A DNA stretch of 64,000 nucleotides from Enterobacter hormaechei subsp. hoffmannii (lineage in GTDB: Bacteria > Pseudomonadota > Gammaproteobacteria > Enterobacterales > Enterobacteriaceae), in the NCBI RefSeq assembly GCF_001729745.1, contig NZ_CP017186.1, positions 186,001 through 250,000 on the forward strand, given 5' to 3'. The position numbers and the translations under genes were made by a program. Numbering within the stretch: the stretch's first letter is position 1; every line of letters starts with the position of its first letter. Of this stretch, positions 21,651 to 29,344 are shown piece by piece. A model generated the notes under the pieces. It was not told where the DNA came from. It saw only the letters and a list, made by a program, of their open reading frames with translations, and did no database searches.

Positions 21651-23270
21651 ATGGCTCATTTTGCGCAATCCCCCTCTTTTATTTTGCATCAGGTCACCTG
21701 TCAGTTTGCGACGGGCGATATCCTTTTTGGTCCACTGAATCTTTCTCTGGATGCGTCAGTGTGCGCGCTGGTCGGCCGCAACGGCAGCGGTAAAACACGC
21801 CTTCTGCGTCTGCTGGCAGGGGTTGATGAACCCGCCAGCGGTCACGTTGAGCGCTTTGGTACACACGTCTATGTGGCGCAGCAGCAGGATATTTCTGCGG
21901 ATACGACTCTTGCCGGACTGCTTGGTTACGACGCGATCTTTGCGGCGCGCGCGCGCATCGACGGCGGTCATTATAAACCCGACGATCTCGACACGCTCGA
22001 TGGTTACTGGGATCTGGCTGAACGGCTAAGCCAGGCTTTTATCGCTGCAAAACTTCCCTCTTTTGAGCCGAACAAACGCGCGGCAGAGCTAAGCGGCGGC
22101 GAGCGCATTCGTGCCTTGCTGTGCGGCGCATTCACCGCGGATGCTGATTACCTGCTGCTGGACGAACCGACCAACCACCTCGACAGGCAAGGCCGCGTTT
22201 GGTTCTACGAGCAGCTTTCCCGGTATCATGGCGGGGTGCTGGTGGCCTCTCACGACCGTGAGTTGCTGGCCCAGGTACCGCGTATCCTTGAACTGAGCGC
22301 GTTGGGCTTGCGCAGCTACGGCGGGAATTATGCTGACTATCGAACCCAGCGTAATGCTGAGCAGCTGGCTGCCCGCGCCGCGCTGGAGCATGCTGCCACC
22401 GAACGCAAGCGTACCCGCGCCCGTATGCATAAAGAGCATGACGACAGCCAGCGTCGTTCGGCCAAAACGCTTCGCACGGTCGACAGCCTTAACATCGCCT
22501 CGTTTGAACGGGTCAAATACAAAGGGGCGGCGAAAGAGCGGATTGGTTCCTGGAAAAAAAAGCATAGCGATCAAAATCATGCCCTGAACGCTGCGGTTAA
22601 CCAGGCACGCGAGCGGGTTGAAGAGGATAACGCGGTGATGTTTACCCTGCCGGGCAGTGAAATCCCGGAGGGAAAACAGGTGCTGGTGCTGGAAGAACTG
22701 GTGCTTCCGCACGTGCCTGTCTCCCCGATAAACTGGCGAATGGATGGCCCGATGCGCGTGGCGCTACGCGGGCCGAACGGCTGTGGGAAATCCACGCTGT
22801 TGAAAGTGATGTTGGGCGAAACCGCCCCTGTTACGGGAACCTGTAAGGTCTCCGTCAGATGTGCTTATCTCGATCAGCATCTTTCCCGGCTGGATCTGTC
22901 GCAGTCGGTGATGACACACCTTAGCCTGGGCAATACGCCGCTCGAAGAGGGGGCGCTGCGTACCCGTTTAGCGCAGGTTCAGCTGGGCGCAGAGAAAGTG
23001 ACACTTCCACTGGCCGATCTAAGCGGCGGCGAGCGCCTGAAGGCCGCGCTGGCCTGCGTATTGTGGCGTGAAGCGGCAACGCAGCTGTTGCTTCTGGATG
23101 AGCCGACCAACCACCTCGATCTGGCTTCCGTTCAGGCCATTGAAGCGGCCCTGGCCGATTATCCCGGCGCGCTGCTGGTGGTGTCGCACGATGAAGCGTT
23201 TTTAGCAGGATTAAAGCTGACGCATGAGCTGGTGTGGGAAGAGTCGGGATGGCGATGTGAAAGCTTCTAA
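21651..23270 (+). CDS. ABC-F family ATPase (ribosome-associated type)
   Basis: Two ATP-binding cassettes and no membrane helices, the ABC-F layout, in 539 residues. Walker A1 is GRNGSGKT (residues 42-49), then LSGGERIRA and LLLDEPTNHLD; the second half has GPNGCGKST, LSGGERLKA and LLLLDEPTNHLD. A basic linker between them (ERKRTRARMHKEHDDSQRR onward) is in the place of the P-site tRNA-interaction motif. ATG 21651 follows AGGAG by 5 bp. ABC-F proteins act on ribosomes as translation factors or give ribosome-targeting drug resistance; I cannot assign a subfamily. It has no counterpart at this spot in E. coli. Confidence 0.88.
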   Translation: MAHFAQSPSFILHQVTCQFATGDILFGPLNLSLDASVCALVGRNGSGKTRLLRLLAGVDEPASGHVERFGTHVYVAQQQDISADTTLAGLLGYDAIFAARARIDGGHYKPDDLDTLDGYWDLAERLSQAFIAAKLPSFEPNKRAAELSGGERIRALLCGAFTADADYLLLDEPTNHLDRQGRVWFYEQLSRYHGGVLVASHDRELLAQVPRILELSALGLRSYGGNYADYRTQRNAEQLAARAALEHAATERKRTRARMHKEHDDSQRRSAKTLRTVDSLNIASFERVKYKGAAKERIGSWKKKHSDQNHALNAAVNQARERVEEDNAVMFTLPGSEIPEGKQVLVLEELVLPHVPVSPINWRMDGPMRVALRGPNGCGKSTLLKVMLGETAPVTGTCKVSVRCAYLDQHLSRLDLSQSVMTHLSLGNTPLEEGALRTRLAQVQLGAEKVTLPLADLSGGERLKAALACVLWREAATQLLLLDEPTNHLDLASVQAIEAALADYPGALLVVSHDEAFLAGLKLTHELVWEESGWRCESF

Positions 23271-23276
23271 ACACAA

Positions 23277-23296
23277 GCCCCCGCAAGGGCGGGGGC
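23277..23296. terminator. GC-rich hairpin between ABC-F gene and yiaG
   Basis: GCCCCCGC pairs with GCGGGGGC around AAGG, in the gap between two converging genes. No clean T-run on either side, so it is probably a bidirectional weak terminator. Confidence 0.65.
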
Positions 23297-23308
23297 AAAC
23301 AAACTTTA

Positions 23309-23596
23309 TCAGGCTAACTGCTTGCGAAGGTCAGGGTTTGCCTGGATCAGGCGCATCAGCTTTAGCTCGGCTGGGGTAGGTTTTTCACGCTTTGACTCCC
23401 ACTCCAGCACCATCGCTACGCTGACACCCATCGCTCTTGCGAATTCATCTGTTTTCAGGCCCGACCCTTTGCGTAAACGCTCAAATTCACTAAAAGGATT
23501 GGACTTTTGATTCAGGGTAACCGTCGGCGGTACATCTTTAAAAATAATCTGTTCCAGGCTGCTCAGCAGCTCAAACTCAGGATCTTTTAATTCCAT
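23309..23596 (-). CDS. yiaG: HTH-type (XRE/HigA-like) regulator YiaG
   Basis: Small predicted DNA-binding protein. The start at 23596 gives 95 residues (MELKDPEFELLSSLEQIIFK), matching E. coli YiaG in length and layout; a 7-residue upstream extension is not conserved. The helix-turn-helix spans about residues 40-85 (LRKGSGLKTDEFARAMGVSV then MVLEWESKREKPTPAELKL). It resembles the antitoxin of HigBA-type pairs, but no toxin gene adjoins it: the next gene upstream is yiaF on the other strand. Its target is unknown to me. Confidence 0.9.
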   Translation of the reverse strand: MELKDPEFELLSSLEQIIFKDVPPTVTLNQKSNPFSEFERLRKGSGLKTDEFARAMGVSVAMVLEWESKREKPTPAELKLMRLIQANPDLRKQLA

Positions 23597-23926
23597 TGAG
23601 AACTCCTCATAAATCACACATCGGGATCATGAACATCAGAGAGCATGTTAAGAATAGTCCCTAAACCAAACACAGGATCGTCACGGTTGTGATTAATTGT
23701 GCGATAACGATCGCTTTACCCGTTTCAGCTATATGGATAGTTATGCTAATTACCTGATTAATCATATGTAGGGATGCACAGGTATTTTTTTGTAAATAGT
23801 CAGTACAAAAACGGCAATACCCGTTTTGCATGAAAACTCTATCTTGCAAGGCTGACCTGGACTATCCTTGTCAGCGTTGGGCACGCGTGTGCCGGTGTGC
23901 GCTTTTTGGGTGAAAGGAGTAATAAA
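23597..23926. other. yiaG-yiaF divergent intergenic region
   Basis: About 330 bp without a convincing gene. It is AT-rich compared with its surroundings and must hold the divergent promoters of yiaG and yiaF. Short inverted runs are present (GATTAATTGTGCGATAACGA, and CTAATTACCTGATTAATCAT near 23743-23764), but I cannot assign a regulator. Confidence 0.5.
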
Positions 23927-24637
23927 ATGGCGACAGGAAAGTCCTGCTCTCGCTGGTTTGCGCCTATTGCGGCGTTGTTGATGGTTGTTAGCCTGAGTGG
24001 GTGTTTCGATAAAGAAGGCGATCAGCGCAAAGCGTTTATCGATTTTTTACAGAATACAGTGATGCGTAGCGGCGAGCGTTTACCAACGCTGACTGCGGAT
24101 CAGAAAAAACAGTTTGGTCCATTCGTGTCGGATTACGCCATTCTGTATGGCTATTCACAGCAGGTAAGCCAGGCGATGGATTCGGGCATTCGCCCGGTCG
24201 TGGATAGCGTCAATGCCATTCGCGTTCCACAGGATTATATGACCCAGCGCGAACCGCTGCGCCAGTCCAACGGCGCCCTTGGGGTGCTGAGCCAGCAGTT
24301 GCAAAATGCCAAAATGCAGGCTGATGCGTCGCGCTCCGCGTTGAAGCAGGACGAGGATCTCAAGCCGGTTTATGACCAGGTGTATGAGAAAGTCGTGACC
24401 AAGCCGTCAAACGCCTTGCAACCACTGATCCCGGCGGCGCAGGTCTTTACTCAGCAGCTGGTTCAGGTGGGTGACTTTATTAATGAGCAGGGTACGCAGG
24501 TGAGCTTCGTCTCTAACGGTATCCAGTTCCCGACCTCCCAGCAGGCGAGTCAGTACAATACGCTGATAGGGCCGCTGGCGTCCCAGCATCAGGCCTTTAG
24601 CCAGGCCTGGAGCGCAGCGGTCGCTGCAACGGAATAA
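23927..24637 (+). CDS. yiaF: DUF3053 lipoprotein YiaF
   Basis: Predicted lipoprotein of 236 residues from ATG 23927 (GGAG 9 bp upstream); the 10-residue upstream extension is not conserved. The signal peptide ends in the lipobox LSGC, placing the lipidated cysteine near residue 26. The mature part is mostly helical and glutamine-rich (SQQLQNAKMQADASRSALKQ). YiaF in E. coli has no well-defined biochemical role. Followed at once by a strong terminator. Confidence 0.9.
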   Translation: MATGKSCSRWFAPIAALLMVVSLSGCFDKEGDQRKAFIDFLQNTVMRSGERLPTLTADQKKQFGPFVSDYAILYGYSQQVSQAMDSGIRPVVDSVNAIRVPQDYMTQREPLRQSNGALGVLSQQLQNAKMQADASRSALKQDEDLKPVYDQVYEKVVTKPSNALQPLIPAAQVFTQQLVQVGDFINEQGTQVSFVSNGIQFPTSQQASQYNTLIGPLASQHQAFSQAWSAAVAATE

Positions 24638-24638
24638 G

Positions 24639-24667
24639 AAAAACCCCCGCTTCGGCGGGGTTTTTTT
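24639..24667 (+). terminator. Rho-independent terminator of yiaF
   Basis: AACCCCCGC/GCGGGG stem with a TTCG loop and seven T directly after the yiaF stop. Confidence 0.93.
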
Positions 24668-24724
24668 ATGCATGATGAAAATAACGCTTGTCATTCTTCT
24701 ACCATATCGGTATAACTATCTTCG

Positions 24725-24880
24725 TCGGTTTGTTACACAGACCTAAAGCAGTTTAGTAAAGCAGTCCAGATTGTTATCCATAGATACCCTTCGTAGTGAC
24801 CCTTCCTTCATCGCTTAAAAATCTGTAACGCAATCCATCAAGCCGGAAGGCACAATATATTTGTTAATAAGGTAATTTCT
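24725..24880 (+). promoter_or_regulatory. cspA 5' leader (cold-shock RNA thermosensor)
   Basis: About 156 nt of untranslated leader that resembles the E. coli cspA leader along its length: CGGTTTGTTACACAGACC near the start (cold-box region), AAAGCAGTTTAGTAAAGCAG, then TACCCTTCGTAGTG, AAAATCTGTAACGCA and the ribosome-site part AAGGCACAATAT. In E. coli this leader refolds at low temperature to expose the ribosome site. The transcription start is inferred by alignment from memory. Confidence 0.8.
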
Positions 24881-25093
24881 ATGTCTGCTAAAATGACTGG
24901 TCTGGTAAAATGGTTCAACGCTGATAAAGGTTTCGGCTTCATCACTCCTGACGATGGCTCTAAAGACGTGTTCGTACACTTCTCTGCTATCCAGAACGAT
25001 GGCTACAAATCTCTGGATGAAGGTCAGAAAGTTTCCTTCACCATCGAAAGCGGCGCTAAAGGCCCAGCAGCTGGTAACGTTGTAAGCCTGTAA
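24881..25093 (+). CDS. cspA: Cold-shock protein CspA
   Basis: Major cold-shock RNA chaperone of 70 residues, nearly identical to E. coli CspA. The single cold-shock domain has RNP1 KGFGFITP and RNP2 VFVHF. The long leader supports CspA rather than another paralogue. It lies between yiaF and ghrB on the plus strand. In E. coli I remember cspA on the far side of yiaG, so its local position differs. A terminator follows. Confidence 0.95.
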   Translation: MSAKMTGLVKWFNADKGFGFITPDDGSKDVFVHFSAIQNDGYKSLDEGQKVSFTIESGAKGPAAGNVVSL

Positions 25094-25118
25094 GCTTCCA
25101 ACCCAGTAGCACAAAATT

Positions 25119-25146
25119 CAAAAACCCGCCTTCTGGCGGGTTTTTT
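25119..25146 (+). terminator. Rho-independent terminator of cspA
   Basis: AACCCGCC pairs with GGCGGG(TT) around TTCT, followed by six T. It sits 5 bp before the end of ghrB on the other strand and may also stop the kgu operon transcript. Confidence 0.92.
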
Positions 25147-25151
25147 CGTTT

Positions 25152-26126
25152 CTACTGTTGTATCTGCGGGTTAACGCAGTTCTTATCCACTTTACCGCCG
25201 AGCGCGGCAATCAGATTATCCACGGCGGTCGCCGCCATGTTGTAGCGTGTTTCATGAGTTGCAGAGCCGATGTGGGGCAGGGCGACGACGTTTGGCATGT
25301 TCAGTAGCGGAGAATCCACCGGCAGTGGCTCCTGTTCAAACACGTCCAGACCGGCGGCGTGGATCTCACCGTTTTGCAGTGCCTCAATCAGCGCCTTCTC
25401 ATCGACCACCGGGCCGCGACCTGCGTTGATGAAAATGGCCGACTTCTTCATCTTTTCAAACGCCGCCCTGCCGATGAGATGACGCGTTTCATCCGTCAGC
25501 GGCAGGATCAGGCAGACAAAGTCGGCTTCCTGCAACAACGTATCAAGCTCGCAGTAACGGGCGTTGAAACGTTCTTCAGCTTCAGCGTGATGACGGCGGG
25601 CATTATACAGAATGGGCATGTTGAAGCCGAAATGGGCGCGCTGTGCCAGCGCCAGACCGATACGGCCCATCCCAACAATCCCCAGCGTTTTGCCATGTAC
25701 GTCCACGCCGAACCAGTCCGGGCCAATGCTTTTGGTCCATTCGCCCGCTTTCACGCGCTCAGCCACCTCCACCACGCGACGAGCAGTGCTGAGCACCAGC
25801 GCCATCAGCGTGTCGGCGACGGTTTCCGTCAGAGCATGTGGCGTGTGCATCAGCAGGATGTTGCGCGCGTTAAGCGCATCCACGTCGAAATTGTCGTAGC
25901 CCACAGAAACGGTTGAGGTTGCACGAAGCTTCGGCATTTTCTCCAGCAGCGCTGCATCCACCTTTTCGCTTGAACCCAGCAGGCCCTCGGCGCAGGCAAA
26001 CGCGTCGGCGTGCTGTGCCACGGTTTGCGGGCTGAGGTTCTTTACCCGGGTAACGGTAAAGTGTTCCTCCAGGCGTTTTTGCAGATCTTCAGGCAGTGCT
26101 TTGTACAAAATGACGGACGGCTTCAT
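25152..26126 (-). CDS. ghrB: Glyoxylate/hydroxypyruvate reductase B (2-ketogluconate reductase; KguD role)
   Basis: NAD(P)H-dependent D-2-hydroxyacid dehydrogenase that reduces glyoxylate, hydroxypyruvate and 2-keto-D-gluconate. It has 324 residues, the E. coli length. The Rossmann motif is [20 protein letters not shown] (about residues 149-168), and the catalytic Arg/Glu/His appear in [17 protein letters not shown] and [12 protein letters not shown]. It is the last gene of the minus-strand kguE-kguK-kguT series, 26 bp after kguT, so it holds the position of kguD (2-ketogluconate-6-phosphate reductase). Whether it acts on the phosphorylated substrate here is an inference from position. Confidence 0.95.
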   Translation of the reverse strand: MKPSVILYKALPEDLQKRLEEHFTVTRVKNLSPQTVAQHADAFACAEGLLGSSEKVDAALLEKMPKLRATSTVSVGYDNFDVDALNARNILLMHTPHALTETVADTLMALVLSTARRVVEVAERVKAGEWTKSIGPDWFGVDVHGKTLGIVGMGRIGLALAQRAHFGFNMPILYNARRHHAEAEERFNARYCELDTLLQEADFVCLILPLTDETRHLIGRAAFEKMKKSAIFINAGRGPVVDEKALIEALQNGEIHAAGLDVFEQEPLPVDSPLLNMPNVVALPHIGSATHETRYNMAATAVDNLIAALGGKVDKNCVNPQIQQ

Positions 26127-26152
26127 GCTAATCTCCGTTGATTTAAAAGGAT

Positions 26153-27433
26153 TCAGGCGTGGCGTGCGCCGACGGGTAGCTGTTGATTATTAGCAGGCTT
26201 AACGATCAGAGTAAGCCATACCGAGGCAAAAAGCGCCACCCCCATAAAGATGTAAGAAGCTGAAGGGCTGCCGGTGGCGCCGTTCAGATAGCCCACAAAC
26301 CACGAGCCAAAGAACGAACCCAGCGCACCCATACTGTTGATCAGCGCCATCGCGCCCCCTGCGACGTTACGCGGCAGCATTTCCGGGATGATGGCAAAGA
26401 ACGGACCATAGGGGGCATACATGGCCGCACCCGCAATCACCAGCAGCGTATACGAGGCCCAGAAGTGGTTCGCGCCTACGGCCCAGGAACCAATGAAGGC
26501 AAAAGCAGCGATCAGCAGGAGTGGCCAGACGAACAGCTTACGGTTTTGCAGCTTGTCCGATGCCCAGGAGACGATAATCATCGCGATGGTTGCAGCCAGG
26601 TAAGGCACTGATGACAGCCAGCCCACTTCCACCATGCCAAGGTTTTCACCGCCGCTGCGGATAATCGACGGCAGCCACAGAACAAAGCCGTACACGCCAA
26701 TACTCCAGGTAAAATACTGTGCGCATAGCAGAATAACGTTCCGGGAGCGGAAGGCTTCGCCGTAGTTACGCACCGCTTTCAGCCCCTGCTGCTCTTTATC
26801 CAGCTGCGCCTGGAGTGCGGCTTTTTCGTCTTCAGAAAGCCATTTTGCCTGGGCTGGCTTATCTTTCACCAGCACCCACCAGCAGAAGGCCCAGATAATC
26901 GCGGGAACCCCTTCGATGATGAACATCTCGCGCCAGCCGAAGGACTGGATCAGATAGCCGGAAACCACCGACATCCACAGCACGGTGACCGGGTTACCGA
27001 GTATCAGGAACGTATTGGCACGTGAACGCTCAGATTTTGTGAACCAGTTGCTGATGTAAATCAGCATTGCTGGCATGACGGCCGCCTCAACCACGCCGAG
27101 AATAAAGCGAATAGCCGCCAGAGCAGGAATGTTATTCACCACGCCAGTAAGCGATGCACAGGCACCCCATAAGATCAGGCAGATGAAAATGAGCTTTCGC
27201 ACGCTGCGGCGTTCAGCGTAAATCGCGCCGGGGATCTGGAAGAAGAAATAACCCAGGAAGAAGAGGGCGCCCAGCAGGGAGGAGACCCCTTTGGTGATCC
27301 CGAGGTCTTCGTTGATCCCGGCGGCGGATGCAAAACTGAAGTTGGCACGATCCAGGTACGCCAGGCTGTACGTGATAAACACGATTGGCATGATGTACCA
27401 CCAGCGTTTTACTGCATTGGTCGAACTGTTCAT
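26153..27433 (-). CDS. kguT: MFS transporter, likely 2-ketogluconate permease
   Basis: Twelve-helix major facilitator of the anion:cation symporter type, 426 residues from ATG 27433, which follows an AGAGGCAAG ribosome site. Typical features are [20 protein letters not shown] at the first helix, the loop [13 protein letters not shown], and [20 protein letters not shown]. The function rests on context: it lies between the sugar-acid kinase gene and ghrB, as kguT does in Pseudomonas. D-galactonate or glucarate symporters of the same family are the alternative reading from sequence alone. Confidence 0.82.
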   Translation of the reverse strand: MNSSTNAVKRWWYIMPIVFITYSLAYLDRANFSFASAAGINEDLGITKGVSSLLGALFFLGYFFFQIPGAIYAERRSVRKLIFICLILWGACASLTGVVNNIPALAAIRFILGVVEAAVMPAMLIYISNWFTKSERSRANTFLILGNPVTVLWMSVVSGYLIQSFGWREMFIIEGVPAIIWAFCWWVLVKDKPAQAKWLSEDEKAALQAQLDKEQQGLKAVRNYGEAFRSRNVILLCAQYFTWSIGVYGFVLWLPSIIRSGGENLGMVEVGWLSSVPYLAATIAMIIVSWASDKLQNRKLFVWPLLLIAAFAFIGSWAVGANHFWASYTLLVIAGAAMYAPYGPFFAIIPEMLPRNVAGGAMALINSMGALGSFFGSWFVGYLNGATGSPSASYIFMGVALFASVWLTLIVKPANNQQLPVGARHA

Positions 27434-27514
27434 AGGCTTGCCTCTGTTGTTGAGGTTGTTGCCGCCGTTGTCTGTAGGGTACACGGTGGCTTAATTATCT
27501 GGTGCGGATTGCTG

Positions 27515-27546
27515 CCCTCACCCTGGCCCTCTCCCTGTGGGAGAGA
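27515..27546. repeat. REP-like palindrome in the kguK-kguT gap
   Basis: CCCTCACCC followed by CTCTCCC-TGTG-GGGAGAG. The same head-plus-stem unit recurs at 30444 and twice at 41130-41208. It begins 4 bp after the kguK stop (in transcription order) and may tune decay of the kguEK part of the transcript relative to kguT-ghrB. Confidence 0.75.
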
Positions 27547-27550
27547 GAAT

Positions 27551-28489
27551 TTAGATTCCGAGCTCTGCTCGTGTTGGTAATCCTTCGCTGTCGCCCTGCA
27601 CCTGAATCGCCAGCGAACCAATTTTGTTGCCTCGCGCCACGGCCTGCGACAGCGGTTTGCCCTCCAGCAGGGCGCTGATGATCCCGACGGCAAACCCATC
27701 GCCCGCACCCACGGTATCGACCACGTTGTCGACTTTTACCGCAGCGACGGCGCCTTGCTCGCCGTCGGCAGTTTTGAACCATGCACCGTCAGCACCGGTT
27801 TTCAGCACCACGGCTTTTACTCCTTTGTTGAGGTAAAAATCAGCAATGCCTTCCGGCGTGCTCTCGCCAGTGAGGATCATTCCCTCTTTTACCCCCGGCA
27901 GTATCCAGTCCGCCTGAAACGCCAGTCGGTTGAGTTTCTCAACCATCTCCGCTTCGCTTTTCCACAGCACCGGACGCAGGTTTGGATCAAAGGAGATCGT
28001 TTTGCCCTGCGCTTTCATTGCCGAAGCGGCATGATCGAGTAAATCGTACGAACTGGCCGAGAGCGCCGCCGCCACGCCGCTCAGGTGCAGGTGGCGCGCG
28101 GAGGAGAAATACGCGGCGTGATAATCATCCACGGAGAGATGGCTTGCCGCTGAGCCTTTACGGAAATACTCCACGATGGGATCGGTTCCATTTTCAACTT
28201 TAGATTTCAGCTGAAAGCCCGTCGGGAAGCGTCCGTCGAGAGTCACGCCTGCGGCATCAATGCCCTCTTTTTTCAGCGAGTCGAGTACGAAATGGCCAAA
28301 GCTGTCATTTCCCACGCGGCTTACCCAGCCAACATTCAGCCCCAGCCGCGCAAGGCCGGTAGCAACATTCAGCTCAGCACCTGCAACGCGTTTGATAAAG
28401 TGCTCCACTGCGTTCAGCTCGCCTGTTTCGGTGGCGACAAACATCGCCATGGCCTCGCCGATGGTGATGACATCCAGCGTCTTGTGCAT
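27551..28489 (-). CDS. kguK: PfkB-family sugar-acid kinase, likely 2-ketogluconate kinase
   Basis: Ribokinase/PfkB kinase of 312 residues. The N-terminal signature is AGAELNVATGLARLGLNVGW (about residues 36-55) and the C-terminal PfkB motif TVGAGDGFAVGI has catalytic Asp264 and the anion-hole glycines 261-263. A GGAG ribosome site precedes the ATG. The kguE stop lies 3 bp upstream, so the two genes are translationally close. By sequence alone it resembles 2-keto-3-deoxygluconate kinase (KdgK). The gene order kguE-kguK-kguT-ghrB favours 2-ketogluconate. Confidence 0.83.
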   Translation of the reverse strand: MHKTLDVITIGEAMAMFVATETGELNAVEHFIKRVAGAELNVATGLARLGLNVGWVSRVGNDSFGHFVLDSLKKEGIDAAGVTLDGRFPTGFQLKSKVENGTDPIVEYFRKGSAASHLSVDDYHAAYFSSARHLHLSGVAAALSASSYDLLDHAASAMKAQGKTISFDPNLRPVLWKSEAEMVEKLNRLAFQADWILPGVKEGMILTGESTPEGIADFYLNKGVKAVVLKTGADGAWFKTADGEQGAVAAVKVDNVVDTVGAGDGFAVGIISALLEGKPLSQAVARGNKIGSLAIQVQGDSEGLPTRAELGI

Positions 28490-28492
28490 GGT

Positions 28493-29242
28493 TTACTCCT
28501 CGCGCAGCAGGTTGACGTAATGGCGGGTGACGGCGGTGAGATCCGTCCCTTCCAGCGGAAATTCGATACCGCGTGGCGCATCGGCAGGCAGTTGATTAAG
28601 CAGATCCCGCCAGCGAGAATCGGTCTGATCCGGCGCGACGGCGCGGAATTGCGCCTTATGCGGGACCGCGGCCTTCACATGAATGTAGCTCACGGCGGGA
28701 GCCAACTGACGTGCAGCCTCTTCCGGGGAGTCGCCAACCCACAGCCAGTTGCCCATATCGAACGTCAGCGTGACCGGCAGCGCCATTACCCGGCAGGCGG
28801 CTTTGAAGCGCTGCATCGGAGCGAGCTGACCGCAGTCGGTCTGGTCGTTTTCCACCACCAGCGTCATGCCGCTTTCATCCAGCAGTACGCGCAGGGCTTC
28901 AAGCGGTTGTTTGTCGCTGAAATGGCCCAGCGAGACTTTAAGCCACAGGGCGTTCAGGGTGCTGGCTTCGCTAAGGTAGCGCGGAAGATCCGGGTTGAGG
29001 GTTCCATCGGGCATAAACAGGGGGGCCGGGGCGGAGTAGCACGCCAGTAAACCCAGCAGTTCAATGGACTCGCCGAGCGCAGGCAGGGCCATTAACTCGT
29101 CGCTGCTGAAGAGCTCGCGGCGGATTTCAACGCCATCAGCCCCTGCGCCGGCAATAACGGGAAGCATCGCCCGTTGACCGCCTGCTTGTCGCACCTGATC
29201 CGCGCCATACGCGGCGGTGACCACCATAATTTTCCTGCTCAT
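28493..29242 (-). CDS. kguE: Sugar-phosphate isomerase/epimerase-type TIM barrel, KguE-like
   Basis: AP-endonuclease-2/xylose-isomerase-like TIM barrel protein of 249 residues. ATG 29242 follows AGGA; an 18-residue upstream extension overlaps the operator region and is rejected. Visible barrel features are GVEIRRELF (strand 2), LVVENDQTD (a metal-binding glutamate), LTFDMGNWLWVG (metal-binding Asp) and YIHVKAAVPH. In Pseudomonas kguE is the first gene of the 2-ketogluconate operon, with an imprecisely known reaction. The same first position is seen here. Confidence 0.78.
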   Translation of the reverse strand: MSRKIMVVTAAYGADQVRQAGGQRAMLPVIAGAGADGVEIRRELFSSDELMALPALGESIELLGLLACYSAPAPLFMPDGTLNPDLPRYLSEASTLNALWLKVSLGHFSDKQPLEALRVLLDESGMTLVVENDQTDCGQLAPMQRFKAACRVMALPVTLTFDMGNWLWVGDSPEEAARQLAPAVSYIHVKAAVPHKAQFRAVAPDQTDSRWRDLLNQLPADAPRGIEFPLEGTDLTAVTRHYVNLLREE

Positions 29243-29281
29243 TTCCTGACTCCAGGGCGTAATCGATAGTATTACGCTAGA

Positions 29282-29295
29282 TGGAACCGGTTCCA
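29282..29295. promoter_or_regulatory. LacI-family operator upstream of kguE
   Basis: TGGAACCGGTTCCA is a perfect 14-bp palindrome with the central CG typical of LacI/GalR operators. It differs at two symmetric positions from the PtxS operator I remember from Pseudomonas (TGAAACCGGTTTCA). On the minus strand it overlaps a possible -35 TTGGAA, with TACTAT as a possible -10 19 bp on, so a bound repressor would block the kguE promoter. Confidence 0.78.
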
Positions 29296-29344
29296 AAGAA
29301 AAGATCGGGATGCTGAATTTATGATCGCTGTCACGAAGGGGAAA

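Noticed and set aside
23309..23596. yiaG as antitoxin of a toxin-antitoxin pair
   Set aside because: The helix-turn-helix is antitoxin-like, but no small toxin frame adjoins it; the upstream gap is non-coding.
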